Shown: in pieces, positions 1 to 8,579 of the stretch
Layout: each line of letters opens with the position of its first letter
Position numbering within the stretch: the first letter of the stretch is position 1
Origin: Bacteroidota bacterium
GTDB taxonomy: Bacteria > Bacteroidota > Ignavibacteria > Tepidaquicellales > Tepidaquicellaceae
Direction of reading: 5' to 3'
Assembly (NCBI GenBank): GCA_018266845.1
Contig: JAFDZO010000002.1
Location: forward strand, 1 to 64,000
DNA: 64,000 nt
The notes under the pieces: generated by a model
The model's database searches: none
What the model was told of the DNA's origin: nothing
What the model saw: the letters and a program-made list of their open reading frames with translations, nothing else
Program-made: the position numbers and the translations under genes

Positions 1-501
1 ATGACCCGTGTTGATAAAACGATGGCAATATCTAACGATGTAAAAAATATTATTGACGGAATAAACGAAAAGAAATACTGGGTGCTTATTACTGAATCAT
101 GGTGTGGAGACGCAGCGCAGATAGCGCCTATTGCAGGAAACCTTGCATCGCTTAACAGCAAGATAGAATTGATAATAATATTAAGAGATGAGAATCCCGA
201 AATAATGGATATGTATTTAACAAACGGAAGCAGGTCAATACCTATGCTGATTTCATTGGATAAAAATTATGAGGAGGAATGGCACTGGGGACCGCGTCCG
301 CGCCCGGCGCAATCAATGGTAATTGAAAACAAAGAGACGAAAGAACTAAGCAGCGATGAAGTGAAGAAAAAGGTTCAGCTTTGGTATGCGCAGGATAAGA
401 CTTTAACAACACAAAATGAAATTGCAAAGCTTATAAAAGGTTCTGATAAAAGCTTCGGTGAAAACCCGGCAATAATAAAGCAGGCGCAGTTTACAGAGTA
501 A
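1..501 (+). CDS. Thioredoxin-family protein (single-cysteine active site)
   Basis: A 166-aa cytoplasmic thioredoxin-fold protein. The active-site region reads TESWCGDAAQ (residues 31-40), so the first cysteine (C35) is present but the second cysteine of the usual CxxC is alanine/glutamine. A SIPMLI segment near residue 80 fits the cis-proline loop. It is therefore likely to be a monothiol or non-classical thioredoxin-like protein rather than a standard disulfide reductase; the substrate is unknown. It is followed 31 bp downstream by a pirin gene and probably belongs to the same stress/redox operon. The ATG lies exactly at the window edge, so the true start could be upstream. The family is clear and the role is inferred only. 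Confidence 0.8.
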   Translation: MTRVDKTMAISNDVKNIIDGINEKKYWVLITESWCGDAAQIAPIAGNLASLNSKIELIIILRDENPEIMDMYLTNGSRSIPMLISLDKNYEEEWHWGPRPRPAQSMVIENKETKELSSDEVKKKVQLWYAQDKTLTTQNEIAKLIKGSDKSFGENPAIIKQAQFTE

Positions 502-532
502 TTAAAACGAAAACACCGAAAGGAAATAAAAA

Positions 533-1243
533 ATGTCAAACATTATTGTAAGAGCAAATGAAAGAGGACACGCAGACCACGGATGGCTGAACGCAAGGCA
601 TACATTCAGTTTCGCAGGATATTACAATCCCGAAAGAGTTCACTTCGGAATGTTGAGGGTATTCAACGATGATATAGTTACCCCGGCAATGGGATTTGGA
701 ATGCACCCGCACGATAATATGGAGATTGTTACAATCCCCATTTACGGCGCGCTTGAGCATAAGGATAGCGTAGGGCATCAGGGAGTAATTACCGCAGGAG
801 AAGTGCAGGTGATGTCTGCCGGCTCTGGAATATATCACTCGGAGTTTAACCACTCAAAAGATGAAGAAGGAAATCTTTTGCAAATATGGGTATTCCCAAA
901 GCTGCGTGATATTCAGCCGAGATATGACCAGAAGAAGTTTGATGCTGAAGGAAGAAAAAATAAATTTCAGATTGTAGCGTCACCGGAAAAAGAGAACGGC
1001 TCGCTTTGGCTGAATCAGGATGTATATTTTAATCTTGGTGATTTTGATGCAGGAACATCTGTAATGTATGAACGCAAACTGAAAAATAACGGCATGTGGA
1101 TATTTATTATAGAAGGAGAAGCAGAAGTAAACGGAGAGAAGCTGAACAGAAGAGACTCAATGGGAATTACTGACGAAGATACTGCCGATATTAAATTCGC
1201 GAAGGATACAAAGATGCTGATAATAGACGTTCCGATGAGATAA
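533..1243 (+). CDS. Pirin family protein (bicupin, quercetinase-like)
   Basis: A 236-aa pirin/YhhW-type bicupin. The N-terminal cupin carries the metal ligands expected for the family: H58 and H60 in GMHPHDNME, then H102 and E104 in SGIYHSEFNH. Pirins bind Fe(II), and some show quercetin 2,3-dioxygenase activity in vitro; the physiological substrate here is not evident. The ATG is preceded by an AAAGGAA ribosome-binding site about 7 bases upstream. Its neighbours are a thioredoxin-like gene, a VOC protein and an FMN reductase, a grouping that suggests handling of quinones, aromatics or oxidative stress. Confidence 0.9.
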   Translation: MSNIIVRANERGHADHGWLNARHTFSFAGYYNPERVHFGMLRVFNDDIVTPAMGFGMHPHDNMEIVTIPIYGALEHKDSVGHQGVITAGEVQVMSAGSGIYHSEFNHSKDEEGNLLQIWVFPKLRDIQPRYDQKKFDAEGRKNKFQIVASPEKENGSLWLNQDVYFNLGDFDAGTSVMYERKLKNNGMWIFIIEGEAEVNGEKLNRRDSMGITDEDTADIKFAKDTKMLIIDVPMR

Positions 1244-1348
1244 TTTTTTGAAGGAGAGGATTATGCCGGGCAGCAATCCGTATCCGGGTTTGTCCGGCAG
1301 TAATCGTAATTCCCCATGGGAGTGGGGGAGCTTTTAATAATAAAAAAA

Positions 1349-1840
1349 ATGGAAGACAATTATATAGTACCGGCTCAGACAAAAATAGGACACATTCATT
1401 TGAAAGTATCTGACCTTGAAAGAGCGTTATATTTTTACCGCGACCTGCTGGGCTTTGAGCTTACAACAATGTACGGCTCGCAGGCAGCGTTTCTTTCTGC
1501 GGGGGGATACCATCATCACATAGGATTGAATACATGGCACAGCAAAGGAATGCCGCCTGCTCCCGTAAGAGCAGCAGGATTGTATCACACAGCTTTTTTA
1601 TATCCGACAAGAAAAGACTTGGCAGCGATAGTTGAGAGGCTAATAAAAGCAGGCTATCCGTTAAGCGGAGCAAGCGATCATGGCGTATCGGAAGCAATCT
1701 ATTTAAATGACCCTGACGGAAATGGCGTGGAATTATATTGGGATAAACCAAAAGAGCAATGGAAGTTTAACCCTGACGGAACGATTGTAATGGTAACAGA
1801 GCCTCTGGATGTAGATGGCTTATTGAATGAACTTAATTAA
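1349..1840 (+). CDS. VOC-family (glyoxalase/extradiol dioxygenase-like) protein
   Basis: A 163-aa vicinal oxygen chelate protein made of two beta-alpha-beta-beta-beta modules. Candidate metal ligands are the histidines in TKIGHIHLKVSD near the N terminus and in LYHTAFL, and the glutamate in GNGVELYWDKP near residue 128. It resembles the CatE-like catechol 2,3-dioxygenase group of VOC proteins; the exact reaction cannot be told from sequence. The in-frame ATG at 1316 would add MGVGELLIIKK, which does not look like family sequence, so the ATG at 1349 was preferred. It sits between pirin and an FMN reductase. Confidence 0.85.
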   Translation: MEDNYIVPAQTKIGHIHLKVSDLERALYFYRDLLGFELTTMYGSQAAFLSAGGYHHHIGLNTWHSKGMPPAPVRAAGLYHTAFLYPTRKDLAAIVERLIKAGYPLSGASDHGVSEAIYLNDPDGNGVELYWDKPKEQWKFNPDGTIVMVTEPLDVDGLLNELN

Positions 1841-1876
1841 AAATTTTAATACAAAAATTTATCTCGCACATAAATT

Positions 1877-2452
1877 ATGTTAAATCTCGCAATCATAATC
1901 GGTTCGGTAAGAACCGGAAGGCAGTCGCATAAAGCTGCATATTACTTGGAAAAAAAATTTAAAGAATTCAAAGATATAAACGTAAAGATAGTTGATTTAA
2001 TAAACTATGAAGTACCAATTTTGGAAGAAAGATTAAGCAGGACTGAAAATCCGCCTGCCTCGGTAAAAGAAGCATCAGAAATTCTTGATAAGTCAGATGC
2101 AATAATTTTAGTATCGCCGGAGTATCATGGAGGAATCTCTGGGGTATTAAAGAACTTCCTCGATTATTTCTTAAAAGAAATTACAAAAAAACCGATTGGA
2201 GTTGTAACAGCTTCAGGCGGGAAATTTGGAGGAATAAACGCATCACACGAAATTCAAAAGCTTATTCTTGCAATCGGCTCTTATCCTATGCCGAAAAAAT
2301 TCTTAGTGCCGTTTGTTCATCAGTCATTCGATAACGAATATAATGCCTTGAACGAAGAAACAGCAAAAGGAGCGGAAGCATTTGTAAGCGAATTTGTATG
2401 GTTTGCAAATACAATTACCAACGGAAAAAATTTATTCACTAAAGCAGCATAA
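1877..2452 (+). CDS. NAD(P)H-dependent FMN reductase (flavodoxin-like fold)
   Basis: A 191-aa protein of the NADPH-dependent FMN reductase family (SsuE/ChrR/YieF-like). The FMN phosphate loop is GSVRTGRQSHKAA (residues 9-21), and the flavin ring-contact motif SPEYHGGISGVLKNFLDY lies at about residues 80-97. It is cytosolic and reduces flavin or quinone-type acceptors using NAD(P)H; the acceptor is not identifiable. It follows the VOC gene by 36 bp in the same direction and is probably co-transcribed with the redox genes upstream. It is followed by a hairpin-rich spacer. Confidence 0.9.
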   Translation: MLNLAIIIGSVRTGRQSHKAAYYLEKKFKEFKDINVKIVDLINYEVPILEERLSRTENPPASVKEASEILDKSDAIILVSPEYHGGISGVLKNFLDYFLKEITKKPIGVVTASGGKFGGINASHEIQKLILAIGSYPMPKKFLVPFVHQSFDNEYNALNEETAKGAEAFVSEFVWFANTITNGKNLFTKAA

Positions 2453-2464
2453 AAATTTTGTTTT

Positions 2465-2550
2465 TTGCTTCCCCCCTCCTTTATTAGGAGGGGGCTGAAG
2501 GGGCGGTATTATCAGAAAATTAATTTCTAGTGTTCTTATTAAACACCACT
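2465..2550. repeat. Hairpin-rich intergenic repeat element
   Basis: The spacer after the FMN reductase holds a GC-rich hairpin with CCCCTCC opposite GGAGGGG around 2470-2493, then the string GAAGGGGCGGT and a second hairpin pairing GTGTT (2530-2534) with AACAC (2542-2546). The same plan (GAGG-type hairpin followed by a GTGTT/AACAC hairpin) recurs at about 59350-59450, so this looks like a related, decayed dispersed element. The first hairpin may also act as a terminator. Confidence 0.5.
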
Positions 2551-2646
2551 TCCTTCTTAAAGTTTGTACCCCTACTCAAAAAAGAATTAGTTCAAATTTT
2601 ATAAATAAATATTATTGAAAAAATCTTAATCAAATAAATTACAACC

Positions 2647-3519
2647 ATGTCAAAAAAAATTTTAATAACAGGGGCTACAGGATCAGTCGGCTCATTGACA
2701 ATACAAAGCATACTTGCGAAAAACGCTGATGTAAAATTAAGGGCATACGTTAGAAATCCCGAAAAAGCAGCGAACTTAAAAAACTTAGGTGTTGAGTTAG
2801 CTCAGGGAGATTTTGAAAATCAGGATGCTCTTAACAAAGCAGCAGAAGGAATGGATGCAGTATTTTCGCTAACGCTTGCAAATCCTAAAGCAATAGAAGA
2901 AGGAAAAGCAATTACACTTGCTGCTAAAAACGCAGGCGTGAAACACATTGTTAGAAACTCCGCTATAAAAGCAGCGCCGGATGCGCCGACTGAAAACGGA
3001 AAGATGCACTATGCCGCAGATGAAGATATAAAAGCGTCGGGACTTACTTACACGATTTTCCGCCCGCACTTTTTTATGCAGAATTTACTTTTTGCAACGC
3101 AGACAATTAAAGAGCAGGGCGCAATGTACTGGGGAATGGGCGACGGTAAAATGGGGCTTGTTGACGTAAGAGATCTTGCAGATTCTTACGCTGAAGTTCT
3201 TGTAAACGGCGGACATGAAAATAAAATTTATACTCTAACAGGTCCCGAATCTATTGATTTTTATACGATGGCAAAAATAATTTCAGAATCAATCGGCAAG
3301 CAGGTGAATTATGTGGCTGTTACACCAGACCAGGTGCAGGAATCACTTATCGCAATGGGCGCAGGTGAGTTTGCAGCTAACCTTTACAGACAGTATTCCA
3401 TTGCTTATGCAGCGGGATGGGGAGATTTTACAACTAATGATGTTGAAACAGTATCTGGACATAAATCAAGAAGCTTTAAGCAGTTTGTTGATGAAGTTTT
3501 TGCTCCAATGCTGAAATAA
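2647..3519 (+). CDS. NmrA-family NAD(P)-binding protein (atypical SDR)
   Basis: A 290-aa extended/atypical short-chain dehydrogenase of the NmrA/HSCARG type. The Rossmann dinucleotide-binding motif is GATGSVGSLTI at residues 8-18. The typical NmrA segments AKNAGVKHIVRNSAI and TIFRPHFFMQN are visible, and the classical SDR YxxxK catalytic pair is not obvious. Such proteins act as NAD(P)-sensing regulators or quinone reductases (QorB-like). It lies 194 bp from the upstream redox genes and may have its own promoter in that spacer. A hairpin follows the stop. Confidence 0.85.
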   Translation: MSKKILITGATGSVGSLTIQSILAKNADVKLRAYVRNPEKAANLKNLGVELAQGDFENQDALNKAAEGMDAVFSLTLANPKAIEEGKAITLAAKNAGVKHIVRNSAIKAAPDAPTENGKMHYAADEDIKASGLTYTIFRPHFFMQNLLFATQTIKEQGAMYWGMGDGKMGLVDVRDLADSYAEVLVNGGHENKIYTLTGPESIDFYTMAKIISESIGKQVNYVAVTPDQVQESLIAMGAGEFAANLYRQYSIAYAAGWGDFTTNDVETVSGHKSRSFKQFVDEVFAPMLK

Positions 3520-3614
3520 TGTTAAAACTTTTACAAAAATTTTACGTTAGTAAATATTAAGTAAAGTATTTTGAATTTCATCCTACTAAAGATTGGATAA
3601 GTTCAATAAAAATT

Positions 3615-3671
3615 AACCTCCTCATTTTTTCTCGCGCAAAAAATGTAGAAAGAGTCGGGGAGGTTTTTGAT
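3615..3671 (+). terminator. Probable rho-independent terminator after the NmrA gene
   Basis: AACCTCC (3615-3621) pairs with GGAGGTT (3659-3665), and an inner arm pairs CATTTTTT with AAAAAATG around CTCGCGC. A T-run follows at 3664-3668. It ends the plus-strand redox group. Confidence 0.6.
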
Positions 3672-3747
3672 TTTGTAAGAAATAAAAATTTCGATTAGAA
3701 TTTATAACCCCGCCTTTTAAGAGACTGTGTGAAACGTCCATTTTTCT

Positions 3748-3852
3748 CCTTGCGAAGCTCCTGCTTCGCAAGGAATATGTTTTATGAAGCTCTGCTTCGT
3801 TGCAAAACGGAGTTTTGCGGGCACCTTCCTTCCCAAACGGGGTTTGGGAAGG
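3748..3852. repeat. Cluster of four short hairpins with differing arms
   Basis: Four perfect palindromes are packed into about 105 bp: CCTTGCGAAGC/GCTTCGCAAGG around TCCT (3748-3773), GAAGC/GCTTC around TCT (3786-3798), GCAAAAC/GTTTTGC around GGA (3802-3818) and CCTTCCCAAAC/GTTTGGGAAGG around GGG (3828-3852). The arms differ but each pairs exactly, and the loops are 3-4 bases and similar. Close relatives occur at 45272-45488. The rest of the 484-bp spacer (3520-4003) is AT-rich with no gene visible. Confidence 0.75.
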
Positions 3853-4003
3853 AGAACCTTCAATTAGTTTTTGACTTTTAACACAGCCTCTGAAGGATGG
3901 GGTTAATCTTAAAAATAAATACTTTTTACAGATAGAGTTAATAAATTCAAGATAGATATTAGTAAGTCATTTTAGTGATTTATATTTGATAATTTAATTA
4001 TTC

Positions 4004-5272
4004 ATGACTCCAAAAAAAGAAAAGTTATTACTGTACACACTGGCTACTATTCAGTTTACTGCAATAATGGATTTTATGATTGTAATGCCTCTGGGTCCTC
4101 AACTGATGCGATTGTTCGACATTAATCCGTCGCAGTTCGGTGTTATCGTTTCATCATATACCTTCGCTGCGGGATTTACGGGAATAGTCGGCGCTTTCTT
4201 TATTGACCGGTTCGATAGAAAGACAGCGTTATTATTTAACTACATAGGATTTTCAATCGGCACAATCTGCTGCGCGCTTGCTCCAAGCTATGAATGGCTA
4301 GCAGCAGCTCGAATTGTAACAGGTCTCTTCGGCGGCGTAATGGGCGCGCTAGTTATGTCAATTGTCGGTGATGTGGTGCCTGAATTCAGAAGAGCTTCTG
4401 CAATGGGAATTGTGATGGCATCGTTTTCAGTAGCCTCAATTTTCGGAGTTCCGTTCGGGCTTTATCTTGCAAACCTTGCAGGATGGCATATGCCGTTTTT
4501 CTTCCTTGGCTTTATGGGACTGCTTGTAAGTATTCTTATTTACAAAGTTGTGCCAAATGTAAACTCTCACTTAACTAAAGAAAGACCTTCACCGGTTCAG
4601 GTTATAAAAAATGTTTTCGGAAGCACGATGCAAGTTCGCGGTCTTATGTTTATGTTTGTTCTTGTGCTGGGGCAGTTTTCTGTAATTCCGTACATCAGCC
4701 CTTACTTAGTTGCTAATGTAGGTTTCCCCGAATCGAACTTAACATATATGTATCTGCTTGGCGGATGCGCAACGATTTTTACTTCACCTATGATAGGACG
4801 GCTGGCAGATAAATACGGTAAGCCGAAAGTATTTACCATTATGGCTTTGCTTTCAATTATACCTTTGATAACCGCAACTCACATGCCTCACTTGCCTGTA
4901 TGGGCAGTGCTGATTTGCAGCACTTTGTTTTTCATTTTCATAAGCGGAAGAATGGTGCCTTCAATGGCTTTAATTACTTCTACTGTTACACCGCAGCATA
5001 GAGGCAGCTTTATGAGTATTAATTCATCTGCAATGCAGCTTGGCTCAGGTGTCGCTTCGTTTCTTTCGGGTCTTGTGATTGTCAAGGCAGCAACAGGCGA
5101 AATATTAAATTATAATGTTGTCGGTTACGGAGCAGTATTTTTTACTCTTGTTGCAATTTTTATTGCAAGAAAAATAAAACCTGTTCCGCAGGAAGTAAGA
5201 GTAAATGCTGATGGCGGGAATGTAATAGAGAAGGAAAAAGAAGAAGAGATGCAAGTAATGGCAGAGATGTAA
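4004..5272 (+). CDS. MFS transporter (drug:H+ antiporter-like)
   Basis: A 422-aa major facilitator superfamily protein with about 12 hydrophobic segments. The loop 2-3 motif appears as DRFDRKTAL, and the matching C-half motif as GRLADKYGKPK. Overall layout resembles the DHA1 family of drug, arabinose or small-molecule exporters; the substrate is unknown. The last 30 or so residues are a charged cytoplasmic tail ending in a glutamate-rich stretch. It is transcribed with the redox genes upstream but separated from them by the hairpin cluster, so it is likely a separate unit. A strong terminator follows. Confidence 0.88.
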   Translation: MTPKKEKLLLYTLATIQFTAIMDFMIVMPLGPQLMRLFDINPSQFGVIVSSYTFAAGFTGIVGAFFIDRFDRKTALLFNYIGFSIGTICCALAPSYEWLAAARIVTGLFGGVMGALVMSIVGDVVPEFRRASAMGIVMASFSVASIFGVPFGLYLANLAGWHMPFFFLGFMGLLVSILIYKVVPNVNSHLTKERPSPVQVIKNVFGSTMQVRGLMFMFVLVLGQFSVIPYISPYLVANVGFPESNLTYMYLLGGCATIFTSPMIGRLADKYGKPKVFTIMALLSIIPLITATHMPHLPVWAVLICSTLFFIFISGRMVPSMALITSTVTPQHRGSFMSINSSAMQLGSGVASFLSGLVIVKAATGEILNYNVVGYGAVFFTLVAIFIARKIKPVPQEVRVNADGGNVIEKEKEEEMQVMAEM

Positions 5273-5300
5273 AAAGAAGAAAGTAAAATTTTAGAATGAT

Positions 5301-5335
5301 AATCCGTTCGTGTTAATTCACGAACGGATTTTTTT
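5301..5335 (+). terminator. Rho-independent terminator after the MFS gene
   Basis: A perfect 12-bp stem AATCCGTTCGTG (5301-5312) / CACGAACGGATT (5319-5330) with a TTAATT loop runs into TTTTTTT. It is positioned about 30 bp after the MFS stop codon. Confidence 0.9.
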
Positions 5336-5397
5336 ATGCGTGAACTTTTTAGCTGCTAAAAGCGCTCAAGTTTTTTACTTATTAAAAAGATTCAAAT

Positions 5398-5916
5398 CTA
5401 TACTATTCCATTAAAATCAGAACCTAACGCTCTTCTTGCAAGACCGATTTGTCCCGTATGATAACCTTCATGATAAATTAAAACGGATAAAAGTTTCCCA
5501 ATTGTAGGTTCAGCAATAGGAACCGGCAGTATATCGGCAGGAATTGGAGTGTTAAAAAAGTTTTCATCTTTTGTATTCAGCAATTCTCCCCATCTTTTGT
5601 AAGTAATATCAAGCCCATCTTTTGTAAGTAATATCAAGCCCCTCTTTAATTTTTAGTATAGAGGTATACTTTCATTTGAATTAACCGGTTCAGACCCGCG
5701 CTCGTACCGCTTGATTTCATTTTCGTTGAGAAATTTTTCCGTTCCGAAATTGGAGAAAAAAGCATCCCGCACTGCTAAAATATGCCCTGCAATCCAATTG
5801 ATACAATTTCCTTTTATACCTATTGGCTTAAGGCTTTCTTCTTCAGTAATACCTTCAAGATTTTTATTAAGGGAAAAATTAGAAACTAATAGTGCAGTTA
5901 GATATTCTTCTTTCAT
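5398..5916 (-). pseudogene. DinB-family (DUF664-like) protein, disrupted
   Basis: Two minus-strand pieces together make one DinB-like four-helix protein. The N-terminal piece (5916-5653, 87 aa) contains NWIAGHILAVRDAF, and the C-terminal piece (5637-5398) contains LIYHEGYHTGQIGLARRALG; their histidines fit the DinB metal-ligand pattern. They are separated by an in-frame TAA at 5655-5653 and a perfect 25-bp tandem duplication (5589-5638). The conserved reading GLDITYKRWG just before the duplication is in a different frame from the N-terminal piece, so one indel and one 25-bp (+1) duplication appear to have occurred. DinB proteins are often thiol transferases, but this copy is probably non-functional. 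Confidence 0.75.
5589..5638. repeat. Perfect 25-bp tandem duplication inside the DinB gene
   Basis: Bases 5589-5613 and 5614-5638 are identical. Because 25 is not a multiple of three the duplication shifts the frame of the DinB gene, making it part of the lesion. It is a typical replication-slippage or assembly-sensitive event. Confidence 0.9.
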
Positions 5917-5988
5917 TGTGTTTTTTGTTTCAATGTTGAAAACTAAAAAAGCGAAGCAAATAAAATTATTACAGATAAGAAGATAATT

Positions 5989-8358
5989 TTATTTCTTAAA
6001 TCTTAGAAGTCTTAAGCCGTTGATGCAGACAAGTACCGTGCTTCCTTCGTGTCCCACAACTCCAAGCGGAAGAGGAAGATTTATTCCAAGCGTTGAAGCA
6101 ATTAAAATAATAATTACTGCGACAGAGAAAGTAAGATTTTGAATAACAACTTTCTTTGCCTGACGGCTGAGAGAAATAGCATAAAGAATTTTTGTTAAGT
6201 CATCAGACATAAGCACAACGTCGGCGGTTTCAAGCGCAACGTCAGTTCCGCCTCCGCCCATTGCTATGCCTAAATCGGCTGTGGAAAGAGCAGGGGCATC
6301 ATTCACTCCGTCGCCAACCATAGCTATAATTCCGTGCTGTTTGTTTTCTTTTACGATGCGGACTTTATCCTCCGGCAGAAGCTCGGCATAAAAATCATCT
6401 ACTCCCACTTTTTCAGCAATAGCCTTTGCAACACGTTTGTTATCACCCGTCAGCATAATAATTCTTTTTACGCCAAGAGATTTTAACTCTTTAATTACAC
6501 CAGCTGCATCGGGACGTATTACATCTGCAATTGCAATTATTCCTATAATGTATGCTTTGTTATCTTCTATAGCTGCAACAAGCACTGAAGTTTTTCCCTC
6601 GTTCTGATGCTGTTCAACAATTCCGTAAGCGGTATCCAGGTGATGTGTTTCGTAGTCTTCGAAGAAATTTAAGCTGCCCACACAAATTGTACTTGAGTTA
6701 AGTTCTGCCATCACGCCTTTTCCTGTAACGGATTGGAAATTTTTTACCTGCTTGATTTCAAGATTTCTTGCCTGTGCAGATTTCACGATTGCCTGCGCAA
6801 GCGGATGTTCTGACTTTGCTTCGACTGCCGCAGCAATTGAAAGCAGCTCGTTCTCCTCCCCGCTCCATATTACATTTTCAGATACAGGCAAAGGAATAAC
6901 TTTTACATCGGTAACTTCCGGTTTGCCGTAAGTAAGCGTTCCTGTTTTGTCGAATGCAATTACTTTTATATCTCCGGTCATTTCCAGGTGGGCCCCGCCT
7001 TTATATAGAATGCCGCGTTTTGCCCCGTTGCCTATTGCTGAAAGAATGGATGCCGGCGTGCTGATAATTAAAGCACATGGTGAGGCAACGACCATAAGCG
7101 TCATAGCTTTGTAAAAAACTTCGTCAAAATTTCCGTGCAAAACAAAGTACGGGATGACCACCATTAATATTGTGAAGACAATAACTCCGATGGCGTAGTA
7201 CTGCTCGGCTTTATCAAGGAAGCGCTGCGTTTTCGCTTTTTGGTTTTGAGCCTCCTCAACAAGCTTGATAATTTTTGCAATAGTAGAATCCTGTGCAAGC
7301 TTTGTAACTTTTATTTCAAGTCCGCCTGTTTGATTTATTGTTCCTGCAAAAACTTTATCGCCGAATTTTTTTGCAACGGGGAATGATTCCCCCGTAAGAG
7401 AAGATTCATCCAGTGATGAATGCCCTTCCATAATAACTCCGTCGAGCGGAACTCTTTCACCGGGGCGGATAACGATAATATCATTAATTCCTATATCTTC
7501 TATTGGCAGAACAATATTCTTATCCTGAATTTTTACTAGCGCTTCTGTTGGTCGTAATTTCATTAATGAATCAATCGCCTTGCGCGTTCTACCGATTGCA
7601 TAAGCCTGGAGCATATTTGAAAGCGAGAATAAAAATAATAACATTGCGCCTTCAAAAGGAGCGCCGATATATGCTGCGCCTATTGCAGCGAGTATCATTA
7701 ATATATCTACATTGATTGTAAGCTCTTTTATAGAGTTTATTCCCGCGCGAACACCATAAGTGCCGCCTGCTAAGTAAGCTATAATATATAGAGGATTGTA
7801 AACGGAAGGTTCAGCCCCGGCTTGTTTTAAAATAAAGCCGGTAATCATTGAAATGAAAGTAATGATTGTAAAAACTAATTCAGTCTTAGGTGAATCCAGA
7901 AATCGTGATAACCACGAAGAGCTATCTTCAGCATCAGAACGCTCAGTTTTTTTCGGTTCGACGTGAAGACCTTTGTGTTTGAACTGGTCTAATAATTCAT
8001 CGGGTGTGATTACCTGATTATCAAATGTAACTATAAAAGAGCGGGTGAGAAAGCTGGCATTTGCCTTTTTAACTCCTTCAATATCCATGGCTTTTTTCTC
8101 CAGCGCAAGAGCGCATGCCTCACAGGAGCGTCCGTCAAGATGAAGATTGCAGGTCTGATAGTTTGTAACGAGCTTATCGGAAACGTTCTTTGCAACTTGT
8201 TTTACTTGCTGAGAATGAATCTTATCGGGATCATAATCAAGTGTGAGCTTATCGTTAACATAGTCAAACTTAGAGCGGAGGATGCCCGGCTGTTTTCCGG
8301 TTTCTTCTGCTATAATTTCAGCGCAGGTATGTGTAATATTATTTTGCTCTGTGCCCAT
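5989..8358 (-). CDS. Heavy-metal P-type ATPase (P1B, SPC/HEGST type)
   Basis: A 789-aa metal-exporting P1B-ATPase of the inner membrane. In order it has an N-terminal HMA-like region lacking a CxxC, a second HMA domain with C79 and C82 (RSCEACAL), paired membrane helices, the actuator motif TGES, the membrane metal-site motif SPC (VVASPCALIIS), the phosphorylated aspartate in DKTGTLT, the nucleotide-domain SEHP, the hinge GDGVNDAP and a C-terminal HEGSTVLV helix. Known families: CPC marks P1B-1/-2 (Cu, Zn/Cd/Pb), whereas SPC plus HEGST marks P1B-4 (Co/Fe/Zn/Ni). The metal is therefore more likely Co2+, Fe2+ or Zn2+ than copper. No metalloregulator gene is adjacent. Confidence 0.93.
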   Translation of the reverse strand: MGTEQNNITHTCAEIIAEETGKQPGILRSKFDYVNDKLTLDYDPDKIHSQQVKQVAKNVSDKLVTNYQTCNLHLDGRSCEACALALEKKAMDIEGVKKANASFLTRSFIVTFDNQVITPDELLDQFKHKGLHVEPKKTERSDAEDSSSWLSRFLDSPKTELVFTIITFISMITGFILKQAGAEPSVYNPLYIIAYLAGGTYGVRAGINSIKELTINVDILMILAAIGAAYIGAPFEGAMLLFLFSLSNMLQAYAIGRTRKAIDSLMKLRPTEALVKIQDKNIVLPIEDIGINDIIVIRPGERVPLDGVIMEGHSSLDESSLTGESFPVAKKFGDKVFAGTINQTGGLEIKVTKLAQDSTIAKIIKLVEEAQNQKAKTQRFLDKAEQYYAIGVIVFTILMVVIPYFVLHGNFDEVFYKAMTLMVVASPCALIISTPASILSAIGNGAKRGILYKGGAHLEMTGDIKVIAFDKTGTLTYGKPEVTDVKVIPLPVSENVIWSGEENELLSIAAAVEAKSEHPLAQAIVKSAQARNLEIKQVKNFQSVTGKGVMAELNSSTICVGSLNFFEDYETHHLDTAYGIVEQHQNEGKTSVLVAAIEDNKAYIIGIIAIADVIRPDAAGVIKELKSLGVKRIIMLTGDNKRVAKAIAEKVGVDDFYAELLPEDKVRIVKENKQHGIIAMVGDGVNDAPALSTADLGIAMGGGGTDVALETADVVLMSDDLTKILYAISLSRQAKKVVIQNLTFSVAVIIILIASTLGINLPLPLGVVGHEGSTVLVCINGLRLLRFKK

Positions 8359-8444
8359 ATATAAAAATCGCTATCCGTTTATATAATTATAAGACAATTT
8401 TTTTGGATTTATTGAGATTGAGTTTAGATAGTCATTTTATCGGG

Positions 8445-8529
8445 AACACAGATAACTATGACTTTTATGATGGCACTGATGAATTTTAAAACTATCTGTG
8501 TAATCATATTAATCATACTAATCTGTGTT
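8445..8529. repeat. Inverted repeat with ACAGAT/ATCTGT core
   Basis: AACACAGAT (8445-8453) is the exact reverse complement of ATCTGTGTT (8521-8529), with a further ATCTGTGT at 8494-8501. The 221-bp divergent spacer between the ATPase and TsaC genes contains nothing else recognisable. Similar motifs lie at 12382-12500. Confidence 0.55.
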
Positions 8530-8579
8530 AGAATTATCCACTATCAAAATTTACACAATAAAAGTATTTTTATCTCTTA

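Noticed and set aside
3311-3514. A 67-aa plus-strand frame inside the NmrA gene
   Set aside because: It lies wholly within a well-supported gene in another frame and has no family features.
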